Shown here piece by piece: positions 36,012 through 47,000 of a stretch of DNA of 64,000 nucleotides (within the stretch, counting starts at the first letter, position 1; each line of letters begins with the position of its first letter). This DNA is from Ceratodon purpureus (Eukaryota > Streptophyta > Bryopsida > Pseudoditrichales > Ditrichaceae): the NCBI GenBank assembly GCA_014871385.1, contig CM026421.1:28064435-28128434 (forward strand), in the 5' to 3' direction. A model generated the notes under the pieces. It was not told where the DNA came from, ran no database searches, and saw nothing but the letters and a program-made list of their open reading frames with translations. A program made the position numbers and the translations under genes.

Positions 36012-37795
36012 ATGGCAGCAAGGGCTGAACGAAGCAATCAGTACATTCCCCACTTTGCACTGGACACACGCTATGCCCCGGTCATGAGACGAGGTTCTAC
36101 GCAAGTGGAGCTGTGCATGAGGAGCTCGTTTCCAACACGGAGGTTGCGTGGAGACACGAACATTGACTTGTGGATCAATGGAGACATTTACCCTGTTGAC
36201 CCAATGACATGGAAGCCACCTCCAATCAAGTCGCTAAAAGAGTTCGTTGAATTCATATGTCATGGAGAGCAGGGTCTTCGCGGATATACACACAGGCTGC
36301 TGGATCATTGTGTACATGGTTCTACACAGGAGGAGACGCGGATCCAGTTGGCACAGTTGAGCGAAGAAGTGCTTGAGCTTAGAGGCGAAGCTCTGGCCAG
36401 CAACTCAAGGGTAGCCCAAGATGTCCAATTGGGGAGAATGCGTTGCCTTGAGTTAGAGAAGAAATGCAGGGATTTGCAAGCTGAATTACAGGCTGTCCGT
36501 GATTGCCATGCCCAAAGGGTGGAGCAATTGGAGCGCCATGTGCGGGGTCTCCAAGAAGACGTTGACCGCTGCCAGCGGAGGGCCAGCTTCGAGAAGGAGA
36601 CCCCCATGGGCATGCGAAATAGGAGGAGGGCTCTCAGAGGGATTCACGAGTTAAAACGTGGATCAGGTGGATCAAAAGCAAGAGTGAAGCTTGTGCGGAC
36701 AGTGCTGCAACCAGATGTGGTGCAGTTTGTTGTCCATAGGAACCGAGAGAATCGGAAGTGCTCTCGACTGCGGGGGGATAAAGAGTCCCAAAATAGGACT
36801 GCAGTAGCACTAGCTCGAATTTTGTCACGGCATGAAGGTGTAGCGCTCGCTTCTCAGCCTGCAATGGCACATGTTCAGTCAGATATTGCGAAAAATGTGC
36901 TCAAATCGATTGGTAAGAGTATTGGACCGGACAAAATTCTTGATGCTTGCGACCAGGCAGGGGTTTCCCATCGGGGATATGGTGCTCTCTACAAATCTGT
37001 GAAGGCTCCCATTGCTGCTCTGAACAAAGGAGTCTCCGGGAGTATTTTGCCGAGCCCCTATCACGTGAAACTGCTTCGGCAGGAGTTAAATGCAAACCTG
37101 CCACAGTATATTGGCGAATACTACCATGCTGAAGGTCGACTTACGCTGCCAGCAAGTTCTAAGAAGAACAAGAAGTCCGAGGACATGGTAAAGGAAGTCG
37201 TTTTGACTGACAAGAATTCCCTATTCACAGACCTTGAGGTGGTCCAAAGGAGCATGGTGATCTTCTACGGCATCACGGAAGAAGGTAACGTAATCACCTC
37301 AGACTGTTGTTTTCAGAGTTTGCTGCCAGCAGGGTTATTTATCAATTAACCGTGACTTACACATCCACTCGCCATGTTTCCACAGAGTTAAGAGGGGCAC
37401 CGCTGGTATTTGTCATGAAATTGGACGAGGCCGAGATTGTCAATGGCAAGAAGTTTGAACGGGTCAGCATCACATTGATGAATAGGGCGCTCGACCTAGA
37501 CATTCAGAGAAACCATGCCCTGTTTTTCTCAGTCCAGTCAGAGCAGGAAATCTGGCCAGTGGCAACCTTTCAAGTGGAAAAAGAGTCCTACGAAGTTCTG
37601 TCGTGGATATTTGGGAAATCCAAATTTCCATCTGTGATTGCAGCACAGTCCAGTGGCGAGAAACTCACGGTCCCTGAAGTTGGAGAATTCCATGTGGAGT
37701 GGCATCTCGCTGCGGACATGAAGACGATCAAGTGTATGTACGGGCTTCAGTCGGGGCCGTCGTGTGCGATGAACTGCATATACTGCGAGCAGTAG
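36012..37795 (+). CDS. gene 1 of the 6.1-kb transposon: coiled-coil protein with DxK...CxxC end (putative transposase)
   Basis: Best model is exons 36012-37284 and 37386-37795 (102-bp GT-AG intron), 560 residues; a shorter 32-bp intron is also in phase but implausibly small. Residues ~105-200 form a strong coiled coil (RCLELEKKCRDLQAELQ). A Lys/Arg-rich linker follows. The C-terminal part reads LVFVMKLDEAEIV, then HVEWHLAADMKTIKCMYGL and CAMNCIYCEQ. The D-x-K...G...C-x2-C ending resembles uncharacterised, transposon-like proteins I have seen in cnidarians and other eukaryotes; that is memory, not a search. A further in-frame exon (37862-38069, acidic) is possible if the TAG at 37793 is skipped. 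By position it is the likely transposase. Confidence 0.6.
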
Positions 37796-38069
37796 AGGGC
37801 TAAGCCTACCGTAGGGACAGCAAGCCATGCGATGTTGTTTGTTGCCAGCAACTGCAGAGGATGCTCTCCCCGACTCAGAGTCCCTGGCGTTCGATCCCAC
37901 GCAACGCTCTCCTCAGGAGACCCAGGCAGCCCTATCTGGAGATGGGAACAAGGACTCATCCGCCACCACGCAAGGACCACCTGGAGCAGAGAAGAACGAG
38001 GACGACACCAACATGGAGGGACTGTCGAGCCTTGTTGAGGCAATTGCCACAAACGCAAACGTGGAGTAG

Positions 38070-39175
38070 ATTCCCACCTTGGATAGTTTTGTAGGCCGGG
38101 TTAGGGGTTTGCTGGCAGCGACTTCTGGTCCGGACTTTTATGGGCCACCTTTCTTAAACTTTTCCGAACTTGAAAACAATTTGCCTCTGGACTGCCATGT
38201 CTCTTTGAAAGATATGGCATTCTTGTAACCCTTCCTTTTTATTCGCAGCTGTATTTCTTCTTTATTGTGGACTGCCGACAGCAAGGGCTGCTCTTTAGCC
38301 ACCATTTCATCTTTCGAGCTGTTGTTCTCTTCAAGCCCGCGCTGTCTGAGAGCATTGTGCCCTCATCGAAGTTCTTTCCTTTGTATTTCCCTTCTTCTAT
38401 GCAATCAGGTTGCATTTTTTATTTCACCGCTGGTATTTTTTTTTTTCTTATTTCATTATTCGCCACCATGGTCCCTTTCAATTTTGGCCATTGTTGTTAT
38501 TTACCATCTGCGACCTACTTCATCTCTTATGTACAACTGTTTTTTATTTTTATCTTGTTCTATTAGAATCAAGCGTGGTTCTTTTTTTATTTGCAATCTT
38601 CCTTTTTTCCTCTTTGTTGGCACCAAGGGCTGCATTATGCCCGCCATTGCCAGTTCAGAGCACCAGGTTCACGAAGGAGCCAGCCTCTTCGGAGGAAGTA
38701 AGAAACTTTACATTCCTTCCTAATTACTTCATATTTGTCAAGTGCCAAACTCCATTTTCTGCCTCTGAAGGGTCATGTGCTCTATTGTATGCAATTTTTT
38801 TTTTTTCTTATTTTGCGCTGGCAGCAGGCTCCACCGTCAATGGCGCCACCACAAGTTCGAAGCAATTTTGCGATTCAGACCCAGGCCCTCTGAAACCCCG
38901 GCCATTCTTCAGACTTCTTGTATTTTATTCTTTTTTTCATTTTGCACCCTAGGATTCACCACTGGTAATTGTAACTGTTTTTCTTCTCTATTTCCGCTGG
39001 CAGCACGAAGATCAAGGGTACTTCAAATTTGCCTCCATATAACACATTAATAGAGGATGTCCCACAGAAAGTCCTGAATGGTAAGCAGAACCACTACCTG
39101 AACTCGCTAACGACTTCGCGAAGAACCTAATGACTTCCCACATACTGTGACTACCCATCCCCAAAATCACTTTTC
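38070..39175. other. gap between the two convergent transposon genes
   Basis: T-rich on the plus strand with GCTGSCAGC copies at 38111, 38817 and 38996, two of them right after pyrimidine tracts so that they mimic splice acceptors (...CTGGCAG|C). Short open pieces after these sites could be extra exons of gene 1, but I cannot show it. Confidence 0.4.
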
Positions 39176-40514
39176 CTACAGCTCCACAATCTTCATCCTT
39201 TTGGGAACCGTGACATCCGCAGCTGTAAGGTGTCTCTCATGGCGCTGGTTGATCTGCATCCAACAAATCCTGTCATATTCGTTTGCTGGCAGCAAGGAGC
39301 TCTGAACAGCCAATTCCCAACACATCAAAACGACTACATGAATTCGGCTAGACTCGTACCTTTTTCTCACGAACACCGTTGGCCTCTATCAAGACCAGGT
39401 TGTACTGCCCAGGTACGTCATCTCCAAGTGCCATTGCAATTTCGTGCCGCAGGTGGGATACTGGCCAACCCTTGCCAACTTCGAATGTTGGCAGCAAGTT
39501 CCCCCTAAACATACAAGACACTTCCACCATCACCTCCTCTGGTAGGTGATCCAACGCTTCCCACTGACTGTTGGCAGCCCCCCTATACCTTGTATACATG
39601 AACCTGGTGTATAATGTTTGTCTTCCCACGTGATAGCGGAAAACAATGCTGGTCCTGTTGGCAACGCACTTGATGACATCTTGGCCAATGTGGAACTTCT
39701 CGTTCCACCCTGGGTTCATTAGACTGCTCAGCAGAGCCTCGGATGGACTACTCAAAACAAACAATGTAGGTGTCCGCCTAATGCTGTCAGCAGCTACCGC
39801 AAACAAATCAACCATAACATGGATTGGCATAAACCATTGCTGGTGGACGAAGCTGCTACCAGTTGTTGCTTTCATAGCATTTGCAAAATCGAGAGTGAGC
39901 TTTGTTCTAAACGCCTCATATGTGTGCATGTCTGGCAAAGGCCACTCCACATCGTTGAACCCTGGAAGCGGGAGTGCTTCAACCTTCCCGTACAGCGTGT
40001 CACCTGTTGGAGGCAAATACAGACCACCAAGGAAGAATGTACCTATGTCCAGCAACTCCGCGTGGCTCTGTCGATTCCGTGTTGCCTCCCCAATCTCAAC
40101 ATGGAGCACAAGAATGGGACCAAGGATAGATGCAGGATGTACCCAATCCTCCGAAACGGACGCGTACAGGTAGTTTGCCATTCCCAATTTGGTTGCTGCC
40201 TCCGTAGGATCCAAGCGCAGATGCCTTGGTTGATATGCATGTTGCACAAGCACCTTATCGAGGTCGCATGCTCCATGCTCCGTGGAGATCCAAGAAAAAT
40301 CTCTGATCTGCGCTTTGAAGGCCCCCCGAAAATTTTCTCCACCATGTCGCCTTGCCTCTCTACCCCAAGGCCCATCCGACGCTGGTTGCAGCATAACCCA
40401 TGAATCACGATCCACCCTCATGGGGATCCAGTTGCCCTCCAAGTCTTGAGTATTATGCAGAATGACACTCTGTACGAGGGAGTTTGGCCGTGAAGCAATA
40501 CCACTAGAATGCAT
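39176..40514 (-). CDS. gene 2 of the 6.1-kb transposon: unknown protein with ubiquitin-like C-terminus
   Basis: Two exons on the minus strand, 40514-39360 and 39253-39176, joined in phase 0 across a 106-bp GT-AG intron, giving 410 residues. I do not recognise the main part, which has regular secondary-structure-like patterning (LGPILVLHVEIG, FFLGGLYLPPTG, FVHQQWFMPIHVMVD). The last ~80 residues (VEVSCMFRGNLL ... WPVSHLRHEIAMAL ... YNLVLI ... ITVP-like end) follow the strand-strand-helix-strand spacing of a ubiquitin-like beta-grasp fold; this is inference from pattern alone. An upstream exon is possible. It is intact, convergent with gene 1 and inside the same inverted repeats, so it is probably part of the element. 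Confidence 0.6.
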
Positions 40515-41248
40515 GAAATTTTCGACTGTGAACTCAAAAACTTACAAATGGTGTCGTCGCTGTCATCAACCGCCAGAACTACACGCTGTCAACACACCCT
40601 CCGCCATCACGAACGGCTGAAACCTGCGTCCACGGCCTCGCAACCAAGGTACGACCTACCCTAAAACCTCATCCCGAAACCCCAATTCCCAACTCAGGTA
40701 CTCTCTCCAACCTATGTCGATGGCAGACCGCTGGCAGCGTTTGGGAGACCACTACAGCTAAACCCTAAATCTCTACTGCACAATGCGTGACCACCCACAA
40801 CCGAAATCGAACAACTTCGCCCAGCCTTTGGAGGCCTCCACCGCTCCATCCTGCTTGACAACGCAACGACAACAACTCTCTCAGGGGAACGCATGAGGTT
40901 CGGAATGACCGTTGGCAGCATTTCGACATCAACACCTTGTGCACGTTGCATCTCAAAGGGGGAGCGGCAATTCGATTTCGGTAGGTGGCCTGTGGAGTCA
41001 GTTTCGTATGCGTTCATAAAGCCCACCACCGCTGACACCCTTCTGCAATGCTCGAATTCCGTGCGCGAAGAGGCTCCGTTCTCGACCTGCGGGACTACAC
41101 GCGCGGGGGAGGGAAGCCTTCCTGCGCGACTATTGGCCGGACCCCCCCATTCGCGATTTGGCTCGCTTTTGGCGACCTGCTGGCACAGTTGGTGCCAGCA
41201 GGTAAAGTGCACGGGCATGCCCAAAACTTTGGCACGGAAAGCATGGAA

Positions 41249-41282
41249 AAGGCCCGTTGGAGACCCCAAACTGCTCCTAATG
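41249..41282 (-). repeat. terminal inverted repeat, right
   Basis: Reverse complement of the left end with the same 7 + 10 + 17 spacing. A perfect 12-bp-arm hairpin (ACCTGCTGGCAC / GTGCCAGCAGGT) lies 46 bp inside at 41175-41203. Confidence 0.85.
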
Positions 41283-41449
41283 TAAGAGAAGAGGGCGGTA
41301 GAAGAGGAGGAGAAGGTTTAGGGTTTAGGGTTTAGGGTTTAGGGTTTAGGGTTTAAAATCAAGGCAATTAACAACATGAGAGCTTCGAGCACATGCTAAG
41401 CGGCTCTAAAGGTATAAGAGAAGAGGGCGGTAGAAGAGGAGGAGAAGGT
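41283..41449. repeat. 35-bp direct repeats flanking an insertion with telomere repeats
   Basis: 41283-41317 and 41415-41449 are identical over 35 bp (TAAGAGAAGAGGGCGGTAGA...). Between them lie the telomere-type tract and about 60 bp of unique sequence. The first copy touches the right end of the 6.1-kb transposon. Confidence 0.93.
41317..41355 (+). repeat. interstitial telomere tract (TTTAGGG)5
   Basis: Five perfect TTTAGGG units plus TTTA. This is the Arabidopsis-type plant telomere unit. Confidence 0.96.
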
Positions 41450-41858
41450 GCGAGGAGCAAGTTCGAACTCCGAACTTTGATGCAATCAATGCGAGAGACA
41501 ATTGCCAATGGTGCGATGATAAGCTATAAATGTCGGCTTTGGAGAGCAATCCGACGGCTAGAAGATGGCCCCTCGGCCTTGGAGTTTGATCATCTGATGG
41601 TGGAGATCTCGCTGCCTTGCAAGATCTAGACGGCCATGGTGACGCAATGGGCAAAAGAGTGCACCCTACAATCCGGCTGGATGCTCTCCACCAATTCAAC
41701 TTTGTATTCAATTGTGCAATCATTCTTCTTGAGTCATGAATACTTTCACCAAATATCAGTTTTCCATGGTCCCTTCTCACATTGAGCTTGTAGCTTGCCA
41801 TACTGGTTAGTAGAAATCTAGCAAAAATTACCATATTTAGCGTTCGTTGTTTTCTATA

Positions 41859-41942
41859 GCTCTTCTTTTAGCCTCTTTCCTCAAGCCTCTTTGACGCTCT
41901 TCTTTTAGCCTCTTTCCTCAAGCCTCTTTGACGCTCTTCTTT
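41859..41942. repeat. 37-bp tandem repeat, two copies and a partial third
   Basis: The unit starting GCTCTTCTTTTAGCCTCTTT is at 41859-41895 and 41896-41932 (identical), with a 10-bp partial third. Confidence 0.95.
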
Positions 41943-42253
41943 CAACATATGTCCTCTAGCTATATCTTCATTAGCATCCAATTCATTGTTGCCATATCAA
42001 CATCATCCAATTCAATTCTCCTCCAATTTCAAATCCCTCCGTCTCTCTTGTTGGCCTCTACCACGCTACCCTCTTTTCTACTAACTTGTTTAAGAATCAA
42101 GCTTCAATGAGCTTCAATGAAATCACTATGTAGTTTGGTGATTTTTTTGCTTTGATTTTGTTAATTGCATATGGCACTTAGTATATTATGATTCTTGTTT
42201 GTTTGAAACCATATATGCTCTTTAGGTATTTTGGATGTCAAAGGAAAAACTCA

Positions 42254-42372
42254 CACTAGTGGAAAGATGGTTTCACGCGACCAACAAGTATACCACGAAG
42301 CTAGTGTAAGCTGCCATTCCACCACCTCATTGGTATACTTGCAGGTGGCCCCATACCATTTTTCCACTAGTA
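42254..42372. mobile_element. CACTA-type MITE, 119 bp
   Basis: Starts CACTAGTGGAAAGATGG and ends with its near-perfect inverse (CCATTTTTCCACTAGTA). The 3-bp flank TCA is duplicated (42251-42253 and 42373-42375). An inner inverted pair (CAAGTATACC/GGTATACTTG) makes it a foldback. CACTA ends with 3-bp duplications are typical of this superfamily. It encodes nothing. Confidence 0.8.
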
Positions 42373-42742
42373 TCAATGTCATTCCAAAAACAAAAAACTT
42401 AATGTCATTCCAAAATCGAAAAAGGAAAATGTCATTCCAAAAAAAAAAAAAAAAAAAACTTAATGATACAATAGTTTTCATACTAAACTGAGGTGACTAA
42501 CTTGGTTTGAAACCATTTAGAAAACACACTTAAAGGGGAAAAGGAAAGCTACTAAATGAACTGGAGAAAATGGCCAAGCTTTGTCCAAGACCAAGTACCC
42601 AACAAGCTTCATCCAAAACCAAATGACTTCGTCTAAGTGTCTACCGGCCTCACTGGAAAAGGCAGGGCGGGTTTATGTTTTTCTTTCCTCTTTTTCCTTG
42701 CATTAAAGGTTTCCCTTTGCTTGTTGGAAATAAAAGAAAAAA

Positions 42743-43041
42743 TATATACATATATACATATATACATATATACATATATACATATATACATATATACATA
42801 TATACATATATACATATATACATATATACATATATACATATATACATATATACATATATACATATATACATATACATATATACATATACATATATACATA
42901 TACATATATACATATATACATACATATATACATATATACATATACATATACATATATACATATATACATATACATATATACATATATACATATATACATA
43001 TATACATATATACATATATACATATATACATATATACATAT

Positions 43042-43072
<31 letters not shown>

Positions 43073-43075
43073 TAA
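42743..43075. repeat. (TATACA)n microsatellite, about 330 bp
   Basis: Near-perfect ATATAC hexamers with occasional 4- or 2-bp slips, ending in (TA)n at 43054-43074. It is open in several frames on both strands and so produces long Tyr/Ile/His repeat frames that are not genes. Confidence 0.98.
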
Positions 43076-43632
43076 CTCCTGCATACCAAAGAATCCTCAC
43101 CATGGGCTGCAAGAAAAAGCACAATGGGCTGTCTCTCAAATAGAGACAGATTCATCATATTGTCTTTTCAAATGTCCACCCATAATACCATAAAAAGAGG
43201 GTCACCCAATCTTATATGTTAAAAAGGCTATTGAAGAAGAAAAATATCACTTTATGTGTACTACCAAATCAATAGCTCTTGAGATGAGGTTACACCAGTG
43301 GTCATGCATTGGAGATCCATTGACTCTAATATAGAGGTTCAATTTGTTTCAATTTGTTTGTATTATTCTATACTGCAGACAGTTTTTGGGGAAAGGCTAG
43401 GTTAAGCCACCAGTAAGATGTGTCACTTCCCTTCCAACAATCCAAATGTGCTAGCCTAGCCTGGGAGAGAATCAAATGGTGGTTATTTCAAAAACCAAGA
43501 GCATCATTGAAGAGAAACTTTCAAGGAGAAGTCCGGATTCAAGGTCCAACTTGCATTGGGAAATGCACTTCAAATTAGTGTAACATAGGCCTATATGTTG
43601 AGGAGCTCCAGGCACAAGCCAAGGAGAACCAT

Positions 43633-44072
43633 GTAAGGTAGAATGACCTTAAACCGTGCGGCCCCCCGGAAGCGCAGGGTAGACCGCCCCTGTAGCCGCC
43701 CATGGCATGGACCTTATTGCGTGCACAGCAATTTCATAAATAGTGACTCGATATGGACATGTGTAGGGAGGTGGTTGGTTCATGGTTCATGGTTCATTAA
43801 CTCTATTTTGCACGGTTTTAGCTACATGCGTGAGCGTCACAAAGTACTCGTCTGCCGGATAAAAAGGAGAGTCTATTGATCACTTTAAGGTCATGTACAC
43901 TTTTCGCTTCAAAAATTTGTAGTAAATTCAGTTTTCGCTATTTAATTCTGGAAATTTTTGCATTCACTCTCCCTCCTGTTTCCCCATCCAAGAAAAATTA
44001 CAAACAGTACACACGAGGTCCACAACCATGCTGAATCTCTTATTCGCAGGGTTTAAGGTCATTCTACCTTAC
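43633..44072. mobile_element. non-autonomous DNA transposon, 440 bp, perfect 23-bp TIRs
   Basis: GTAAGGTAGAATGACCTTAA... at 43633-43655 is repeated inverted at 44050-44072 over 23 bases without mismatch. CAT flanks both ends (43630-43632 and 44073-44075), a 3-bp duplication. A related AAGGTCAT piece lies inside near 43886. No coding capacity. The superfamily is not certain (3-bp duplication fits CACTA or Harbinger). Confidence 0.82.
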
Positions 44073-47000
44073 CATAAAATGAAGAGCAAAGAAAAGAAAA
44101 CTCTGGGAACCAACTGTGACCCGAGCAGGGTGCACCGTCTAGCCAATCCAGTTGCATGCCTTCTGAAAGGGTCTCAACAAGAACATTTAGTCCAGGTAGA
44201 AATGACTGTCCAACTAAGCATTTATACAATAAACCTAATAAAATTTTAATGGATACAATGGACTCTGATACACTTTCCAAGATAGGAAGCAATATATGAT
44301 TTTAGATTCTCTTTTTTTGTTAAATTTAATTTTGGCAATATAATCAACAATCAAATTATCTGAACATCCTTATATCATTTGAGTCAATAATAAAAATGCA
44401 TTATTTGTGAATTTAGAAGAGCTAGAGTAAGATGCAATTAAGATACCTCAACAACATGCATATTGTAGAAGTCTATATGAATACAAGGTGAGTAGAAAAA
44501 GAACGTAACTAGGAAAAAAATTGAATTGAAACTAAATTGCTGAAAAGGCATAAATTTAATGATTCATTATTATTTGCTCCTATAAGACTTGGTATATAAG
44601 CTTTGAGATATATTAGTTACCCAATTTGTAATTTTGCACCACCATAGAAGGCTCCACTCTAAGGCACGGTCTTTTTGTTTTACTAAATGTGGTCTATGTC
44701 TTTGTTCTTATAAAATCCAGACTAATACAAAATATGTAAAATTATTCTAAAGAAAAAAAGCTATAATTTGTTTTCTAAGGGATTGGTGTGAATTAAGTTT
44801 TTGGATGTCAATGACCCTATATTGATGTTTAAAGAATGAAGACCAAGATAACTATAGAAGTACCATCATAGGAAGAGGTAGATACCATAGATATTGTGAA
44901 CACATTGCAATGAAATCTAAAATAAGTTAAATAAGATGAGAGACTTGTTTATCTTAATTTACTTATTTATACAAATTTGTAGCTTAGAATAAGTATATCT
45001 TATAAAAATGATCTTAGTTTAAAACTCCAAAGATTTAATTGAGCAATTTTGTGAAAAGTAGTAGTTTGGCATTGTTGGAGAGAAATCTAAAGACAAGAAA
45101 TTCAGGAGTTGTATTGACTAATATGGCCCATCATGCATCCGGAGCTTATAACAATGAAGTTTGTAAAGATTCCAATAATTTTTATAATAAGTAATAAGTA
45201 ATACTCCAATAATAAGATTATCCAATAATATTGATAACTAAGGAAACAACTTTTCCCCTTAATAATTAATGCTATTTATTATAAACAAGTAATTGTTGGT
45301 TTTGAGAATCATTTTTTCTAGGAATGCTTTATTGTTACAGCTTGTAAATTAAATAATATATGGTAATGTTTGAATGTGATTATTATACCTCTTCATTTTA
45401 ATATAATGGTTTAAAAATATAAACGATGTCAAGTTGAAATCTTGTGTTACAATGACATCTTTGGTTTCTACAAGTAAAGTTAGGTAATTCCTATATAGGG
45501 GTTGCATTCTCTAGAAGATTATTAGCAAAGATTTCAACATTTATTAAAATGTAAATGTATGCAATATTATTGGATATAAATTTTTATTTTTATTTTCCAT
45601 ACAAGTTTATTGTAGTATCTAACCCTTACTACATGCAAGTGCTATTCGGGCTATTGTTGAGAAGCACATGAAACCATATATTTAGTTTGAGTGAATTACA
45701 AAGATGACTTGTGTTGGAGAGATATTTCTTTAGTCCAATGGAGAGCTTTTTTCTAACATTATGCATATGTTGTCTATATATAAGTTCTAGAAGGCATATA
45801 ATTTGGAATTCTGATAAATTGAGGTCATTCCAAAAGTCTAGAGAGAGGTTGGTGTCAATGTTCGTGTAAAGGAAGGCTGATGTTTTTGGTGACTGGAGCT
45901 GCTGGAATCCTCATGAGTGTGGCCCCTGCATGTCCTGCCCTGCCCAGTGCCCTGGATGAGAAAGACATGCAGGTCTGAAGGTATCTGGAAGCTAAGCTGA
46001 AACCCTAAGTTAACAGGAGATTAGGAGGAAGAGTTGTGAAGAAACAGAAGACCTCCCTCCCGCTCGATCGCTTCCTTGAGCAACACGGATGAGTCATGAC
46101 GATCGAGTTCATGACCACTGGAGTCTGGACCCAGATGCAGCGAGAGAGATGGGCAGGAACCGTGGCGCCGTCCAGAACCGATTCGGGACCCAAGTTTAGA
46201 AACCCCCACCCCACGCTGTGGCCACAGTAACTTAACTTAAACGGATAAGGCAGAGGACGAGTCAGGACTCACTGCTCACTACTGACTCAGTGCTCGTGTG
46301 CTTGCATGACATTGTATGATGTGCAACTTGCAACTTGCAAGGCTAGGCTACCGACAGACAGGTTGACCTCGTTCACCGTTCCCTCTGGAGCTCTCCCTGC
46401 AGATGTATACTAGTAGGAGTATGTGCTATGATCTATCCCTCTAAAATACTGTACTCATTCATTCCTTACTATTCTATTCAAGTCTGGACTTTGAATACCG
46501 TAATCGTAACTTCGTGACTCGATGGTCCAGTTCTTGCTTTGTCGGCGACGAATTCCACAGCCCAATCCTACCTGTAAAACCTATCGTTTCCTGCTTTTCA
46601 TTGCTTTAAACTTTTGACTCACGTTATTCAAAAATCCTACACCATATAATTAATTTAGGCCATGCAGGTTCTTCAGTTGTCCCTGTTACTGTTAAGTTAG
46701 TTACTACTTGTCAAAAAATTGGAAGATAGACACTCAATCAGTTTCATTTCTACATTATCCCCCCCCCCCCCCCCCCCCCAACGTCTACCAAAAATTCACT
46801 TGGCTGCTCCAGAGAAACAACAGCCAAGTTCCCAGAGGAACAGGCCAAAGAATTTACTTCTTATGCAATGCAGAAAACTGTAGCATCTCAGGATCAACTA
46901 TTCTGTACATGTACCTCCTCCTTGATGTGCGTATCATGTCATTGTCCTGACTCCTGAGTAAGAATTTAGGAGATTAAGTTTAGGGGTTGTATAGTATCAG

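Larger units (their letters stand above)
35138..41282. mobile_element. 6.1-kb DNA transposon, two convergent genes, superfamily not recognised
   Basis: Bounded by inverted repeats: 35138-35171 and 41249-41282 share a perfect 17-bp inner block (GGTCTCCAACGGGCCTT) and an outer CATTAGG at the same spacing. If the ends are drawn at GGGG.../...CTCC, the flanks give a TA duplication; TTA/TAA with one change is also possible. Inside are a plus-strand gene (36012-37795) and a minus-strand gene (39176-40514), tail to tail. The element contains nine copies of the odd palindrome GCTGSCAGC and hairpins near each end. No known transposase motif is certain in either protein. Confidence 0.72.

Noticed and set aside
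37285..37316. 32-bp GT-AG intron in gene 1 of the 6.1-kb element
   Set aside because: In phase but shorter than plant introns allow; the overlapping 102-bp intron (37285-37385) fits better.
38265..38952. T-rich plus-strand frames of 99-180 codons
   Set aside because: Phe/Leu-rich by composition; only short pieces after GCTGGCAG could be exons and none is convincing.
42633..43193. Five overlapping frames of 144-172 codons on both strands rich in Tyr, Ile and His
   Set aside because: They are translations of the (TATACA)n microsatellite, not genes.
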